Assembly (NCBI GenBank): GCA_045810625.1 | Contig: JBJMVQ010000031.1 | Span: 1-18,845 of the forward strand | DNA length: 18,845 nucleotides | DNA from: JACQFZ01 sp045810625 | GTDB lineage: Bacteria > Pseudomonadota > Gammaproteobacteria > Acidiferrobacterales > Sulfurifustaceae | Reading direction: 5' to 3' | Part shown: positions 10,139 through 17,856 of the stretch, one piece after another | How positions within the stretch are numbered: the stretch's first letter is position 1 | How the letters are laid out: the number at the start of each line of letters is the position of its first letter | Notes under the pieces: generated by a model | What the model was told of the DNA's origin: nothing | Seen by the model: the letters and a program-made list of their open reading frames with translations, nothing else | Database searches by the model: none | Made by a program: the position numbers and the translations under genes

Positions 10139-10561
10139 ATGAAACAGTTAAAAGGAAGCAAAACCGAAACAAACCTGAAAGCAGCATTTGCAGGGGAGTC
10201 TCAGGCGAATCGGCGTTATCTCTACTTTGCGGCCAAGGCCGATGTGGAGGGTTTCAACGACGTCTCCGCCGTCTTCCGCTCGACTGCGGAGGGGGAAACC
10301 GGACACGCCCACGGTCACTTGGAGTACCTCGAGGCTAGCGGGGACCCGGCCACCGGTCTTCCGATCGGCGCCACCGCCAATAATCTGAAAGCTGCGATCG
10401 CGGGTGAAACGCACGAGTACACCGATATGTACCCGGGCATGGCCAAGACGGCGCGGGATGAAGGCTTTACCGAAATAGCCGATTGGTTCGAGACGCTTGC
10501 GAAGGCTGAGCGTTCGCACGCGAACCGCTTCCAGAAAGCGCTCGACACGTTGGGCAAGTAA
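10139..10561 (+). CDS. Short rubrerythrin (no rubredoxin domain)
   Basis: Rubrerythrins are non-haem di-iron proteins, most of which reduce hydrogen peroxide in the cytoplasm. This 140-residue protein contains only the four-helix bundle. Likely iron ligands by family pattern are Glu20, Glu53 and His56 (ExxH), Glu90 and Glu93, Glu124 and His127 (ExxH). The two halves show an internal repeat, NLKAAFAGE (12–20) against NLKAAIAGE (82–90). The usual C-terminal rubredoxin domain with its CxxC pairs is absent, so electrons must come from a separate protein. The frame stays open to an ATG at 10070, but that start lies within the promoter. The ATG at 10139 has a perfect AGGAG (10127–10131) 7 bases upstream, and the gene ends in a double stop TAATAA. 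The Fe–S protein gene follows after a hairpin. The operator upstream suggests control by peroxide or iron. Confidence 0.95.
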   Translation: MKQLKGSKTETNLKAAFAGESQANRRYLYFAAKADVEGFNDVSAVFRSTAEGETGHAHGHLEYLEASGDPATGLPIGATANNLKAAIAGETHEYTDMYPGMAKTARDEGFTEIADWFETLAKAERSHANRFQKALDTLGK

Positions 10562-10573
10562 TAAGCGGAGATC

Positions 10574-10600
10574 GGGCGCCCCGGCCGCTCCGGGGCGCCC
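10574..10600 (+). repeat. Perfect 11-bp hairpin between the rubrerythrin and Fe–S protein genes
   Basis: The arms GGGCGCCCCGG (10574–10584) and CCGGGGCGCCC (10590–10600) pair perfectly around the loop CCGCT. It begins 12 bases after the rubrerythrin stop and ends 8 bases before the next ATG. No T run follows, so it is a poor intrinsic terminator. It may protect the rubrerythrin message from 3' decay and lower expression of the next gene. The only purine-rich sequence (GGGG, 10592–10595) that could serve the downstream start is buried in the stem. Confidence 0.75.
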
Positions 10601-10608
10601 CATGCATC

Positions 10609-11958
10609 ATGTCTGAATCCCGCGACGCTACCCGGCGCGAGGGGAGCCTCGAGGCCCCGACGCGCCATCCTCTCGGCTGGCTAAACCCGGATTTTTACGA
10701 GGAAGCCGCGTTATTTCGCGAGCTCGAGCGCGTGTACGACATCTGCCATGGATGTCGTCGTTGTTTCAGTCTCTGCAACGCCTTTCCAACGCTGTTCGAT
10801 CTCATCGACGCTTCGGAATCGATGGAGCTCGACGGCGTGCCAAAGTCGGATTACTGGAAGGTCGTGGATCACTGCTATCTCTGCGACATGTGTTACATGA
10901 CCAAGTGTCCGTACGTGCCGCCGCATCCATGGAACGTCGATTTTCCGCATCTCATGCTCCGCGCGAAGGCGGTGAGGTTTAAGCAGCAGGGCGCACGCGT
11001 GCGGGATCGCCTGTTAACCAGCACGGACTTCGTCGGTCGACTGGCCGGCATTCCGGTGGTCGCACAGGCGGTGAATGCCGCTAACGAGAGCAAGCCGCTA
11101 CGCAAGATGGTGCAGAGCGTCGCCGGAATCCACGCGGACGCGCTGCTGCCCCGGTTCCATTCGCGCACGCTCAAGAAACGCGTCGATCGCCGGTCGACCG
11201 AGACGACGACTCCGGTACCGACTGCTGCGACAAAGGGCAAGGTCGCGCTCTATGCGACCTGCTACGGCAACTACAACGCGCCCGAGATCGGCGAAGACCT
11301 GATCCGCGTGTTCGAGCACAACGGCATTCCGACACGTCTCGTCGAGGGCGACCGTTGTTGCGGGATGCCCAAGCTCGAGCTGGGTGATCTCGACACCGTC
11401 GCCGAGTTGAAACAAACGAACATCCCGGTGCTCGCGAGACTGATCGACGAGGGTTGGGATATCGTTGCGCCGGTGCCTTCGTGCGTGTTGATGTACAAGC
11501 AGGAGCTGCCGCTCATGTTTCCGGATGACCCGGACGTGCGCAAAGTGGGCGAGGGGATCTACGACCCGTTCGAGTACCTGATGTTGCGGCACGGCGAAGG
11601 GAAACTGCGTACGGATTTTCAAAAACCGCTCGGGAAGATCGCCTATCACGTGCCCTGCCATTTGCGCGTCCAGAACATCGGCCTCAAGACCCGCGATGTG
11701 CTCGCGCTCGTGCCGGACACACAGGTCGACGTCATCGAGCGATGCTCCGGTCACGACGGCACCTACGCGGTGAAAAGCGAATCGCACGAAGCGTCGATGA
11801 AGATTTGCCGGCCGGTTGTGAGCCGGGTGCAGGCCGCGGAGGCGGCGCACTACGCGAGCGACTGCCCGATGGCGGGTCATCAGATCGAGAACGGGCTGCG
11901 CGATGGGCGCAAGCCCGAGCATCCGCTGTCGCTGCTGCGGCAGGCGTATGGAATCTGA
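10609..11958 (+). CDS. GlpC/HdrB-like (Fe–S)-binding oxidoreductase subunit
   Basis: The 449-residue protein resembles the Fe–S/CCG-domain family that includes GlpC, GlcF and heterodisulfide-reductase subunits. The N-terminus has two [4Fe-4S]-type cysteine sets: Cys46/49/52/56 and Cys89/92/95/100. The last spacing in the second set is four residues rather than the usual three. Two CCG-type domains follow. The first has Cys218, Cys250-Cys251-Gly and Cys292. The second has Cys350, Cys379-Ser-Gly and Cys419, so the middle cysteine pair is reduced to one. There is no signal peptide or clear membrane span. No dehydrogenase partner such as GlpA or GlcD is encoded nearby. Its place between rubrerythrin and a DUF3501 gene suggests electron exchange with the rubrerythrin, but that is inference and the substrate is unknown. 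The conserved N-terminal segment GWLNPDFY supports the ATG at 10609. No exposed Shine–Dalgarno is visible. It overlaps or abuts the DUF3501 gene. Confidence 0.88.
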   Translation: MSESRDATRREGSLEAPTRHPLGWLNPDFYEEAALFRELERVYDICHGCRRCFSLCNAFPTLFDLIDASESMELDGVPKSDYWKVVDHCYLCDMCYMTKCPYVPPHPWNVDFPHLMLRAKAVRFKQQGARVRDRLLTSTDFVGRLAGIPVVAQAVNAANESKPLRKMVQSVAGIHADALLPRFHSRTLKKRVDRRSTETTTPVPTAATKGKVALYATCYGNYNAPEIGEDLIRVFEHNGIPTRLVEGDRCCGMPKLELGDLDTVAELKQTNIPVLARLIDEGWDIVAPVPSCVLMYKQELPLMFPDDPDVRKVGEGIYDPFEYLMLRHGEGKLRTDFQKPLGKIAYHVPCHLRVQNIGLKTRDVLALVPDTQVDVIERCSGHDGTYAVKSESHEASMKICRPVVSRVQAAEAAHYASDCPMAGHQIENGLRDGRKPEHPLSLLRQAYGI

Positions 11959-12559
11959 ACGCACGGTTATGCAAAAGCTCACCTACCAGGACCTTTACAA
12001 GCTCGAAGAGTACGCGCGCGTGCGGCAGCAATTTCGGGAGCAGGTGATCGCGCACAAGAAGAACCGGCAGCTCGCCATCGGTCCGAACGCGACGTTGAGC
12101 TTCGAGGACCGGCTGACCATGCAGTACCAGGTGCAGGAGATGCTGCGCGTCGAGCGCATCTTCGAGCCGGAGGGGATCGAGGAAGAGCTGGCTGCGTACA
12201 ACCCGCTGATCCCGGATGGCAGCAACTGGAAGGCGACCCTGCTGCTGGAGTATCCCGACGTCGACGAGCGCCGCGCGGCGCTTGCGCAGCTCCGGGACGT
12301 GGAGTCGCGCGTGTGGGTGCGGGTCGCGGGGCACGAACAGGTATGGGCTATCGCGGACGAAGACCTCGATCGCACCAACGAGTCGAAGACCTCATCCGTT
12401 CACTTTCTGCGGTTCGAGCTGGCACCGCCGATGATCGGCGCGCTCAAAACCGGTGCCGGCCTGACCGCCGGCATCGACCACCCCAACTACCGTCACACCG
12501 TCGATCCGGTCCCGCGCCCGGTGCGCGACGCGCTCGTTCGGGATTTGTCCGATCCCTGA
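11948..12559 (+). CDS. DUF3501 family protein
   Basis: I recognise this as DUF3501, a family of unknown function that often follows rubrerythrin and an HdrB-like Fe–S protein in proteobacteria. From the ATG at 11948 it has 203 residues. The conserved core includes AHKKNR (35–40), FEDRLTMQYQVQEMLRVERI (52–71), the NPLIPDGSNWKAT segment (85–97), HFLRFEL (152–158) and GIDHPNYRH (175–183). It has no cysteines, membrane span or signal peptide, so it is likely a soluble cytoplasmic protein; histidine and acidic residues could bind metal, but none is proven. The start at 11948 overlaps the previous gene by 11 bases, which would allow coupled translation. An ATG at 11969, beginning MQKLTYQDL, fits the usual N-terminus of relatives and gives 196 residues, so the start is uncertain. 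Confidence 0.85.
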   Translation: MESERTVMQKLTYQDLYKLEEYARVRQQFREQVIAHKKNRQLAIGPNATLSFEDRLTMQYQVQEMLRVERIFEPEGIEEELAAYNPLIPDGSNWKATLLLEYPDVDERRAALAQLRDVESRVWVRVAGHEQVWAIADEDLDRTNESKTSSVHFLRFELAPPMIGALKTGAGLTAGIDHPNYRHTVDPVPRPVRDALVRDLSDP

Positions 12560-12613
12560 TTTCCGGTCGGCTGAGGCCGGGCGTTGTCCCTCGTAGCTCC
12601 CGGTGGCGTGCTG

Positions 12614-12619
12614 TATACT
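12614..12619 (+). promoter_or_regulatory. Possible -10 element upstream of parE
   Basis: TATACT (5 of 6 to consensus) lies in the 167-base gap between the DUF3501 gene and parE, about 105 bases before the parE start. At the normal 16–18 base spacing there is no good -35 hexamer; TTGTCC at 12584 is 24 bases away, too far. No terminator with a T run is visible in the gap, so read-through from the rubrerythrin cluster is not excluded. Confidence 0.25.
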
Positions 12620-12726
12620 GCGCCGCCAATGTCAGGCCGTCCTGAAAATACTCCACGGCGCGGTTTCCTGATCCGCCGTTCGACCATCTTCGTTGTTCGT
12701 CCCTTGGAATCTTTTCGAGCCTTTGC

Positions 12727-14619
12727 ATGAGCACGGTATACGACTCCTCCGCAATTGAAGTCCTGACCGGTCTCGAGCCCGTGCGCCGGCGCCCGGGCAT
12801 GTATACGCAGACCGAGCGCCCGAATCACTTGGCCCAGGAAGTCGTCGACAACAGCGTCGACGAAGCCATCGCCGGATTTGCGAAGAACATCGAAGTCACG
12901 CTGCATGCGGACGGTTCGCTGTCGGTGACGGACGACGGTCGCGGCATGCCGGTCGACAAGCACAAGGGCGAGAAGGTATCGGGCGTCGAGGTCATCCTCA
13001 CGCGCCTGCACGCGGGCGGAAAGTTCTCGAACAAGAACTACACCTACTCGGGCGGTTTGCACGGCGTCGGTGTTTCCGTCGTCAACGCGCTTTCGAAGAA
13101 ACTGGAAGTGCGCGTGCGGCGCGACGGCAAAGAGTACCGTATGAGCTTCGCCGACGGCGCGAAGACGTCCGAGCTGCGCGCGGTCGGCACCGTCGGCAAA
13201 AAGGACACGGGCACGACGGTGCGCTTCTGGCCCGACCCGAAGTTCTTCGACACCATCAAGTTCAGCGTCCCGCAGTTGAAGCACCTGCTCCGCGCGAAGG
13301 CGGTGCTCTGTCCGGGGCTGCGCGTCAGTTTCGAGAACGAATCGGCGAAAGCCGACAACGAGGAGTGGCAGTACGAGGACGGGCTCAAGGAGTATTTGCT
13401 CGGCGAGATCGGCAAGGCCGAGCGCATTCCCGAGGAGCCGTTCTGCGGGCACTTCAAGGGCGGCAACGAAGAAGTCGATTGGGCGATGGTGTGGCTGCCC
13501 GACCACGACGAGCCGGTGCGCGAGAGCTACGTGAATCTCATTCCGACCGTGCAGGACGGCACGCACGTGAACGGCTTTCGGACAGGCATGACCGAGGCGT
13601 TGCGCGAGTTCTGCGAGTTCCGCAATCTGCTGCCGCGCGGCGTCAAGCTCGCGCCCGAGGACGTGTGGGGCAAAGCGTCGTACGTGCTGTCGCTCAAGAT
13701 GCGCGAGCCTCAATTCTCCGGCCAGACCAAGGAGCGACTGTCGTCGCGCGACGCGGCGATGTTCGTCGGCGGCGTGACCAAGGATACGTTCAGCATCTGG
13801 CTGGCGCAGCACGTCGCGGACGGCGAGCGCATCGCGCAGCTCGCGATCGAAGCCGCACAGCTGCGGCTCAAGGCGGACAAGAAAATCGAGCGCAAGAAAA
13901 TCGGCGGGGGTCCGGCGCTGCCCGGAAAGCTCTCCGACTGCGTCATGCAGGATCTCTCGCGCACGGAATTGTTCCTGGTCGAAGGCGATTCGGCCGGCGG
14001 ATCGGCCAAGCAGGCGCGCGATCGTGAATTCCAAGCGGTACTGCCGCTGCGCGGCAAGATACTGAACACCTGGGAAGTGGAATCCGGCGCGGTACTGGGC
14101 TCGCAGGAGGTACACGACATTGCGGTCGCCCTCGGCATCGATCCGGGCAGCAGCAAGATCGACGGCTTGCGGTACGGGAAGCTCTGCATCCTGGCGGACG
14201 CCGATTCCGACGGCGCCCACATCGCGACGCTCCTTTGCGCGCTGTTCGTGAAGCATTTTCGCCCGCTCGTCGAGGCCGGACGCGTCTATGTCGCCATGCC
14301 CCCCCTGTTTCGCATTGACGTGGGCAAGGATGTCTATTACGCGTTAGACGAGGACGAAAAGAAGGGCATCCTCGACCGCTTGGAGGCGGAGAAGCGCCAG
14401 GCGAAACCGACGATCACCCGGTTCAAGGGTCTCGGCGAAATGAACCCGCTGCAGTTGCGGGAGACGACGATGGACCCGGACACGCGCCGGTTGGTGCGGC
14501 TCGAGCTCGGTGACTATAAAGGAACGCAAAAACTGCTCGACATGCTCCTCGCAAAGAAACGCGCCGCCGATCGCAAGGCGTGGCTCGAAAAGAAGGGCGA
14601 CAAGGCGGAGGTTCTTTAA
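12727..14619 (+). CDS. parE: DNA topoisomerase IV subunit B
   Basis: ParE is the ATPase subunit of topoisomerase IV, which with ParC unlinks daughter chromosomes. The 630-residue length equals the E. coli protein. The GHKL ATPase fold shows Glu38 (general base) and Asn42 in QEVVDNSVDEA, Asp70 in DDGRGMP, and the GLHGVGVSVVNALS lid. The TOPRIM domain has Glu419 in EGDSAGGSA, the PLRGKILNTWEV motif, and Asp491, Asp493 and Asp495 in ADADSDG. The YTQTERPNHLAQEV sequence and PLRGKILNTWEV mark it as ParE rather than GyrB. The C-terminal MLLAKKRAADRKAWLEKKGD matches ParE. It is followed by an SRPBCC-fold gene and then parC on the same strand. Confidence 0.98.
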   Translation: MSTVYDSSAIEVLTGLEPVRRRPGMYTQTERPNHLAQEVVDNSVDEAIAGFAKNIEVTLHADGSLSVTDDGRGMPVDKHKGEKVSGVEVILTRLHAGGKFSNKNYTYSGGLHGVGVSVVNALSKKLEVRVRRDGKEYRMSFADGAKTSELRAVGTVGKKDTGTTVRFWPDPKFFDTIKFSVPQLKHLLRAKAVLCPGLRVSFENESAKADNEEWQYEDGLKEYLLGEIGKAERIPEEPFCGHFKGGNEEVDWAMVWLPDHDEPVRESYVNLIPTVQDGTHVNGFRTGMTEALREFCEFRNLLPRGVKLAPEDVWGKASYVLSLKMREPQFSGQTKERLSSRDAAMFVGGVTKDTFSIWLAQHVADGERIAQLAIEAAQLRLKADKKIERKKIGGGPALPGKLSDCVMQDLSRTELFLVEGDSAGGSAKQARDREFQAVLPLRGKILNTWEVESGAVLGSQEVHDIAVALGIDPGSSKIDGLRYGKLCILADADSDGAHIATLLCALFVKHFRPLVEAGRVYVAMPPLFRIDVGKDVYYALDEDEKKGILDRLEAEKRQAKPTITRFKGLGEMNPLQLRETTMDPDTRRLVRLELGDYKGTQKLLDMLLAKKRAADRKAWLEKKGDKAEVL

Positions 14620-14751
14620 GAAGTGTCGCATCGGTTCACAGTGTCGATCTCGCTCGCGTGCCCGGCGATGCGTCGTTGCGTCGTGGCGCATTTTGTCCCC
14701 GGTCGGACATTCGCTGCCCGGCTGCGAGCAGCGTAACGCGAGGTTCTGCGC

Positions 14752-15189
14752 ATGCCCACGATCAAAACGACGATCGATATCGCCGCGTCCGCCGAGATGG
14801 TCTGGCGCGTACTCACGGATTTTCCGTCGTACCCGAAGTGGAACCCGGTTTTGCGCGAAGTGCTCGGGCGTCCGGAGAAGGGGCAGCGCCTCAAGATCCG
14901 GCAGCGCCTGACCCCCGAACGCCTGAAGAAGTTCTCGTCCCGCGTAATACGTGCAATTCCGGCATCCGAGTTGCACTGGCGTGCATCGCGCTTTCTCGAA
15001 GGCCTGTTCGACGATCAGCATTCGTTCATCATCGTTCCAAACGGGGTTAAGGGAGTGCGCTTGATACAGCGCCGGCGCTTCTCCGGCCTATTCGCGCCGT
15101 TCATCATTCCTATTATCGGACGGCAAACCAAAGAGGCCCTCGAACTCATGAATTCGGCGCTCAAGAAAGTTGCCGAAGGTAAACGCTGA
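14752..15189 (+). CDS. SRPBCC-fold (polyketide cyclase/START-like) protein
   Basis: The 145-residue product reads as a single SRPBCC domain, a helix-grip fold that binds hydrophobic ligands. The signs are the start TTIDIAASAEMVWRVLTDFPSYPKWNP (aromatic-rich first helix and WNP motif), the alternating strands ending in the RRFSGLFAPFI segment, and a long C-terminal helix with NSALKKVAE. No signal peptide is visible. GAGG at 14740–14743 lies 8 bases before the ATG. Its TGA overlaps the parC ATG by one base (TGATG), so translation is probably coupled to parC. The upstream 132-base gap from parE shows no clear promoter. The ligand and any link to chromosome segregation are unknown. Confidence 0.82.
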   Translation: MPTIKTTIDIAASAEMVWRVLTDFPSYPKWNPVLREVLGRPEKGQRLKIRQRLTPERLKKFSSRVIRAIPASELHWRASRFLEGLFDDQHSFIIVPNGVKGVRLIQRRRFSGLFAPFIIPIIGRQTKEALELMNSALKKVAEGKR

Positions 15190-17489
15190 TGGCACGAAAA
15201 GAGACTCAACCCTCCAAGAAGCGCGGCAAAGTCGTGGCGATGCCGCCGCGCGTCGCCGAGATCGAACGGCTGCCGCTCGCGCAGTTCACCGAGAAGGCGT
15301 ATCTCGATTATTCGATGTACGTCATTCTGGACCGGGCGCTGCCCTTCATTGGCGACGGATTGAAGCCGGTGCAGCGGCGCATCATTTATGCGATGTCCGA
15401 GCTGGGGCTTTCAGCCGCGTCGAAGCACAAGAAATCCGCGCGCACCGTCGGTGACGTACTCGGCAAGTATCACCCGCACGGCGACATGGCCTGCTACGAG
15501 GCGATGGTGCTGATGGCGCAGCCGTTCAGCTATCGCTATCCGCTCATCGACGGCCAGGGCAACTGGGGCTCGCAGGACGATCCGAAGTCCTTCGCCGCGA
15601 TGCGTTATACCGAGTCGCGGCTCACACGCTTCGCCCAACTTCTACTGAGCGAGCTCGAGCAGGGCACAGTCGAATGGGTGCCGAACTTCGACGGCACGTT
15701 GCGCGAGCCGCGCACGCTGCCGGCGCGCTTGCCACATGTGTTGTTGAACGGCACGACCGGCATCGCTGTCGGTATGGCGACCGACATTCCGCCGCACAAC
15801 CTGCGCGAAGTCGCCGCCGCATGCGTGCGGTTGCTCGAAGATCCGAAAGCGACGGTCGGCGATCTCTTGAAGCACCTGAAGGGTCCGGACTACCCGACCG
15901 AGGCCGAGATCGTCAGCCCGATGTCGGAAATCAAGGCGATCTACCAGACGGGCAACGGTTCGATCCGCTGTCGCGCAAAATGGGAGCGCGAGGACGATGC
16001 GATCATCGTCACCGCGCTGCCGTACCAAGTTTCGGGCGCGAAGGTCCTCGAGCAGATCGCGCAGCAGATGCAGCAGAAGAAGCTGCCGATGGTGGAAGAC
16101 CTGCGTGACGAGTCGGACCACGAGAATCCGACGCGCCTCGTCATCGTGCCGCGCTCGAACCGGGTCGATCCGGTCGAGCTGATGGACCATCTGTTCGCGA
16201 CGACCGATCTCGAGCGCAGCTATCGCGTCAACATGAACATGATCGGCCTCGACGGCCGGCCGCGCGTGTACAACCTGCGCGACATGCTGAGCGAGTGGCT
16301 CGAATACCGCATCGAGACCGTGCGCCGGCGGTTGCAGTACCGGCTCGACAAGGTCGAGAGCCGGCTGCACATCCTCGCCGGTTTGCTCGTTGCCTATCTC
16401 AATCTCGACGAGGTGATCAAGATCATCCGGCGCGAGGAAGAGCCGAAGCCGGTGCTGATGAAGCGCTTCAAGCTGACCGAGATCCAGGCCGAAGCGATCC
16501 TCGAAACCAAGCTGCGCCACCTCGCCAAGCTCGAAGAGATGAAGATCAAGGGCGAGGAGAACGAGCTGAAGCGCGAGCTGAAAGATCTGCAGAAGACGCT
16601 AGGCTCGAAGAAGCTCCTGCGCGAGCGCGTGCGCGACGAGATCATCGAGGATGCCGAGGAATTCGGCGATCCGCGCCGTTCGCAGTTCAAGGAGCGCGAA
16701 GCGGCGAAAGCGATCGATGTGACCCAATTGTTGCCGACCGAGCCGATCACGGTCGTGCTTTCCGAAAAGGGCTGGGTGCGCGCCGCCAAAGGCCATGACG
16801 TCGACGCGCGCGCGCTCGATTACAAATCGGGCGACGCGTTCCTGCAGGCCGCGCGCGGCAAGACCAACCAGGTCGCCGTCTTCCTCGATTCGACCGGGCG
16901 CAGCTACACGCTGCCGGCGCACAAGCTGCCGTCGGCGCGCGGCCACGGCGAGCCGCTTGCGTCGAGCTTGAATCCGCCGCCGGGTGCGACGTGGTCGGGC
17001 GTGCTGATGGGTGAGCCGACCGATCTTTACGTGCTCGCGTCCGACGCCGGCTACGGCTTTATCGCGCCGCTTTCCGAGCTGATTACCGATCGCAAAGCGG
17101 GCAAGGCCGTGCTCAAAGTGCCAAACGGCGGCAAGGCGATTCCGCCGCAGCGCGTCGAGGATCCTGAAGAAGAGTGGCTCGCCGCCGTCACGAACACCGG
17201 TCACATGCTGATATTCCTCGCCGGCGAATTACCGAAGATGGAGAAGGGCAAAGGCGACAAGATCCTCAATGTGCCGGGCAAGAAGGTCGCGAGCCGCGAG
17301 GAGTATGTCGTTGGCATCGCGGTATTCAAAGAAGGCGATTCGCTGCTGTTGCGCACCGGCAAAGGCGAGCTGTTGCTGAAGCCCGGCGACTCGATCGATC
17401 GCTACGTCGCCGAGCGCGCGTTGCGCGGTTTGAAGCTGCCGAAGGATCATCAGCAAGTGCGCTCGATAGAACGTATCGCGAAGGCGTAA
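15189..17489 (+). CDS. parC: DNA topoisomerase IV subunit A
   Basis: ParC cuts and rejoins DNA in topoisomerase IV through a catalytic tyrosine, here Tyr140 in AAMRYTESRLT. The 766-residue protein is about 14 longer than E. coli ParC, mainly through a basic N-terminal extension before ERLPLAQFTEKAYLDYSMYV. The LKPVQRRIIYAMSELGL and DGQGNWGSQDDPKSFAAMRYTE segments identify ParC rather than GyrA. The C-terminal part is a short beta-propeller without a GyrA box, as expected. In the quinolone-binding helix the normally serine position (E. coli Ser80) is Met100 in HPHGDMACYEAM, while the Glu84 equivalent, Glu104, is kept. The start at 15189 overlaps the preceding stop. Confidence 0.97.
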   Translation: MARKETQPSKKRGKVVAMPPRVAEIERLPLAQFTEKAYLDYSMYVILDRALPFIGDGLKPVQRRIIYAMSELGLSAASKHKKSARTVGDVLGKYHPHGDMACYEAMVLMAQPFSYRYPLIDGQGNWGSQDDPKSFAAMRYTESRLTRFAQLLLSELEQGTVEWVPNFDGTLREPRTLPARLPHVLLNGTTGIAVGMATDIPPHNLREVAAACVRLLEDPKATVGDLLKHLKGPDYPTEAEIVSPMSEIKAIYQTGNGSIRCRAKWEREDDAIIVTALPYQVSGAKVLEQIAQQMQQKKLPMVEDLRDESDHENPTRLVIVPRSNRVDPVELMDHLFATTDLERSYRVNMNMIGLDGRPRVYNLRDMLSEWLEYRIETVRRRLQYRLDKVESRLHILAGLLVAYLNLDEVIKIIRREEEPKPVLMKRFKLTEIQAEAILETKLRHLAKLEEMKIKGEENELKRELKDLQKTLGSKKLLRERVRDEIIEDAEEFGDPRRSQFKEREAAKAIDVTQLLPTEPITVVLSEKGWVRAAKGHDVDARALDYKSGDAFLQAARGKTNQVAVFLDSTGRSYTLPAHKLPSARGHGEPLASSLNPPPGATWSGVLMGEPTDLYVLASDAGYGFIAPLSELITDRKAGKAVLKVPNGGKAIPPQRVEDPEEEWLAAVTNTGHMLIFLAGELPKMEKGKGDKILNVPGKKVASREEYVVGIAVFKEGDSLLLRTGKGELLLKPGDSIDRYVAERALRGLKLPKDHQQVRSIERIAKA

Positions 17490-17503
17490 GTCGGCAATCG
17501 ACG

Positions 17504-17854
17504 GTGACGTACTACGCGCTCAAAGTCCTCGTCTCCGCGATTCTGATCGTCGCGATCTCGGAAATTTCAAAACGCAGCAGCTTCATCGGCGGCGTCGTGG
17601 CGTCGTTGCCGCTCGTCTCTATTCTCGCGTTCGTCTGGCTGTACGTCGACACGCGCAGCACCGAGAAGATTGCAGCGCTTTCGTACAGCATCTTCTGGCT
17701 GGTATTGCCGTCGCTTTCGTTGTTCATTGCGCTGCCGTGGCTGCTGCGCAAAACCGAGAACTTCTATCTGAGTCTCGGCGCCGCCATTCTTGTCATGATC
17801 GCCGCGTATCTCGTGATGGTCGACGTATTGAAACGGTTCGGCGTCGAGCTTTAG
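17504..17854 (+). CDS. Small integral membrane protein, DUF3147 type
   Basis: The reading frame has no ATG in this part; a GTG at 17504 starts a 116-residue product, MTYYALKVLVSAILIVAISE at the N-terminus. It is very hydrophobic, with about four spans near residues 5–20, 28–48, 58–80 and 87–108, and short charged loops. The pattern SEISKRSSFIGGVVASLPL and WLYVDTRSTEKIAALSYSIF matches what I recall of DUF3147, a small inner-membrane family without known function. It follows parC after 14 bases and ends 2 bases before the DUF599-like gene, so it belongs to the same run of genes. A longer upstream frame overlaps parC and is not credible as coding. Confidence 0.78.
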   Translation: MTYYALKVLVSAILIVAISEISKRSSFIGGVVASLPLVSILAFVWLYVDTRSTEKIAALSYSIFWLVLPSLSLFIALPWLLRKTENFYLSLGAAILVMIAAYLVMVDVLKRFGVEL

Positions 17855-17856
17855 CG

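Noticed and set aside
12493..14256. Minus-strand open frame of 587 codons opposite parE
   Set aside because: parE is certain on the plus strand with all catalytic motifs; the opposite frame is low-complexity, rich in Arg, Ala, Leu and His, and unlike any family.
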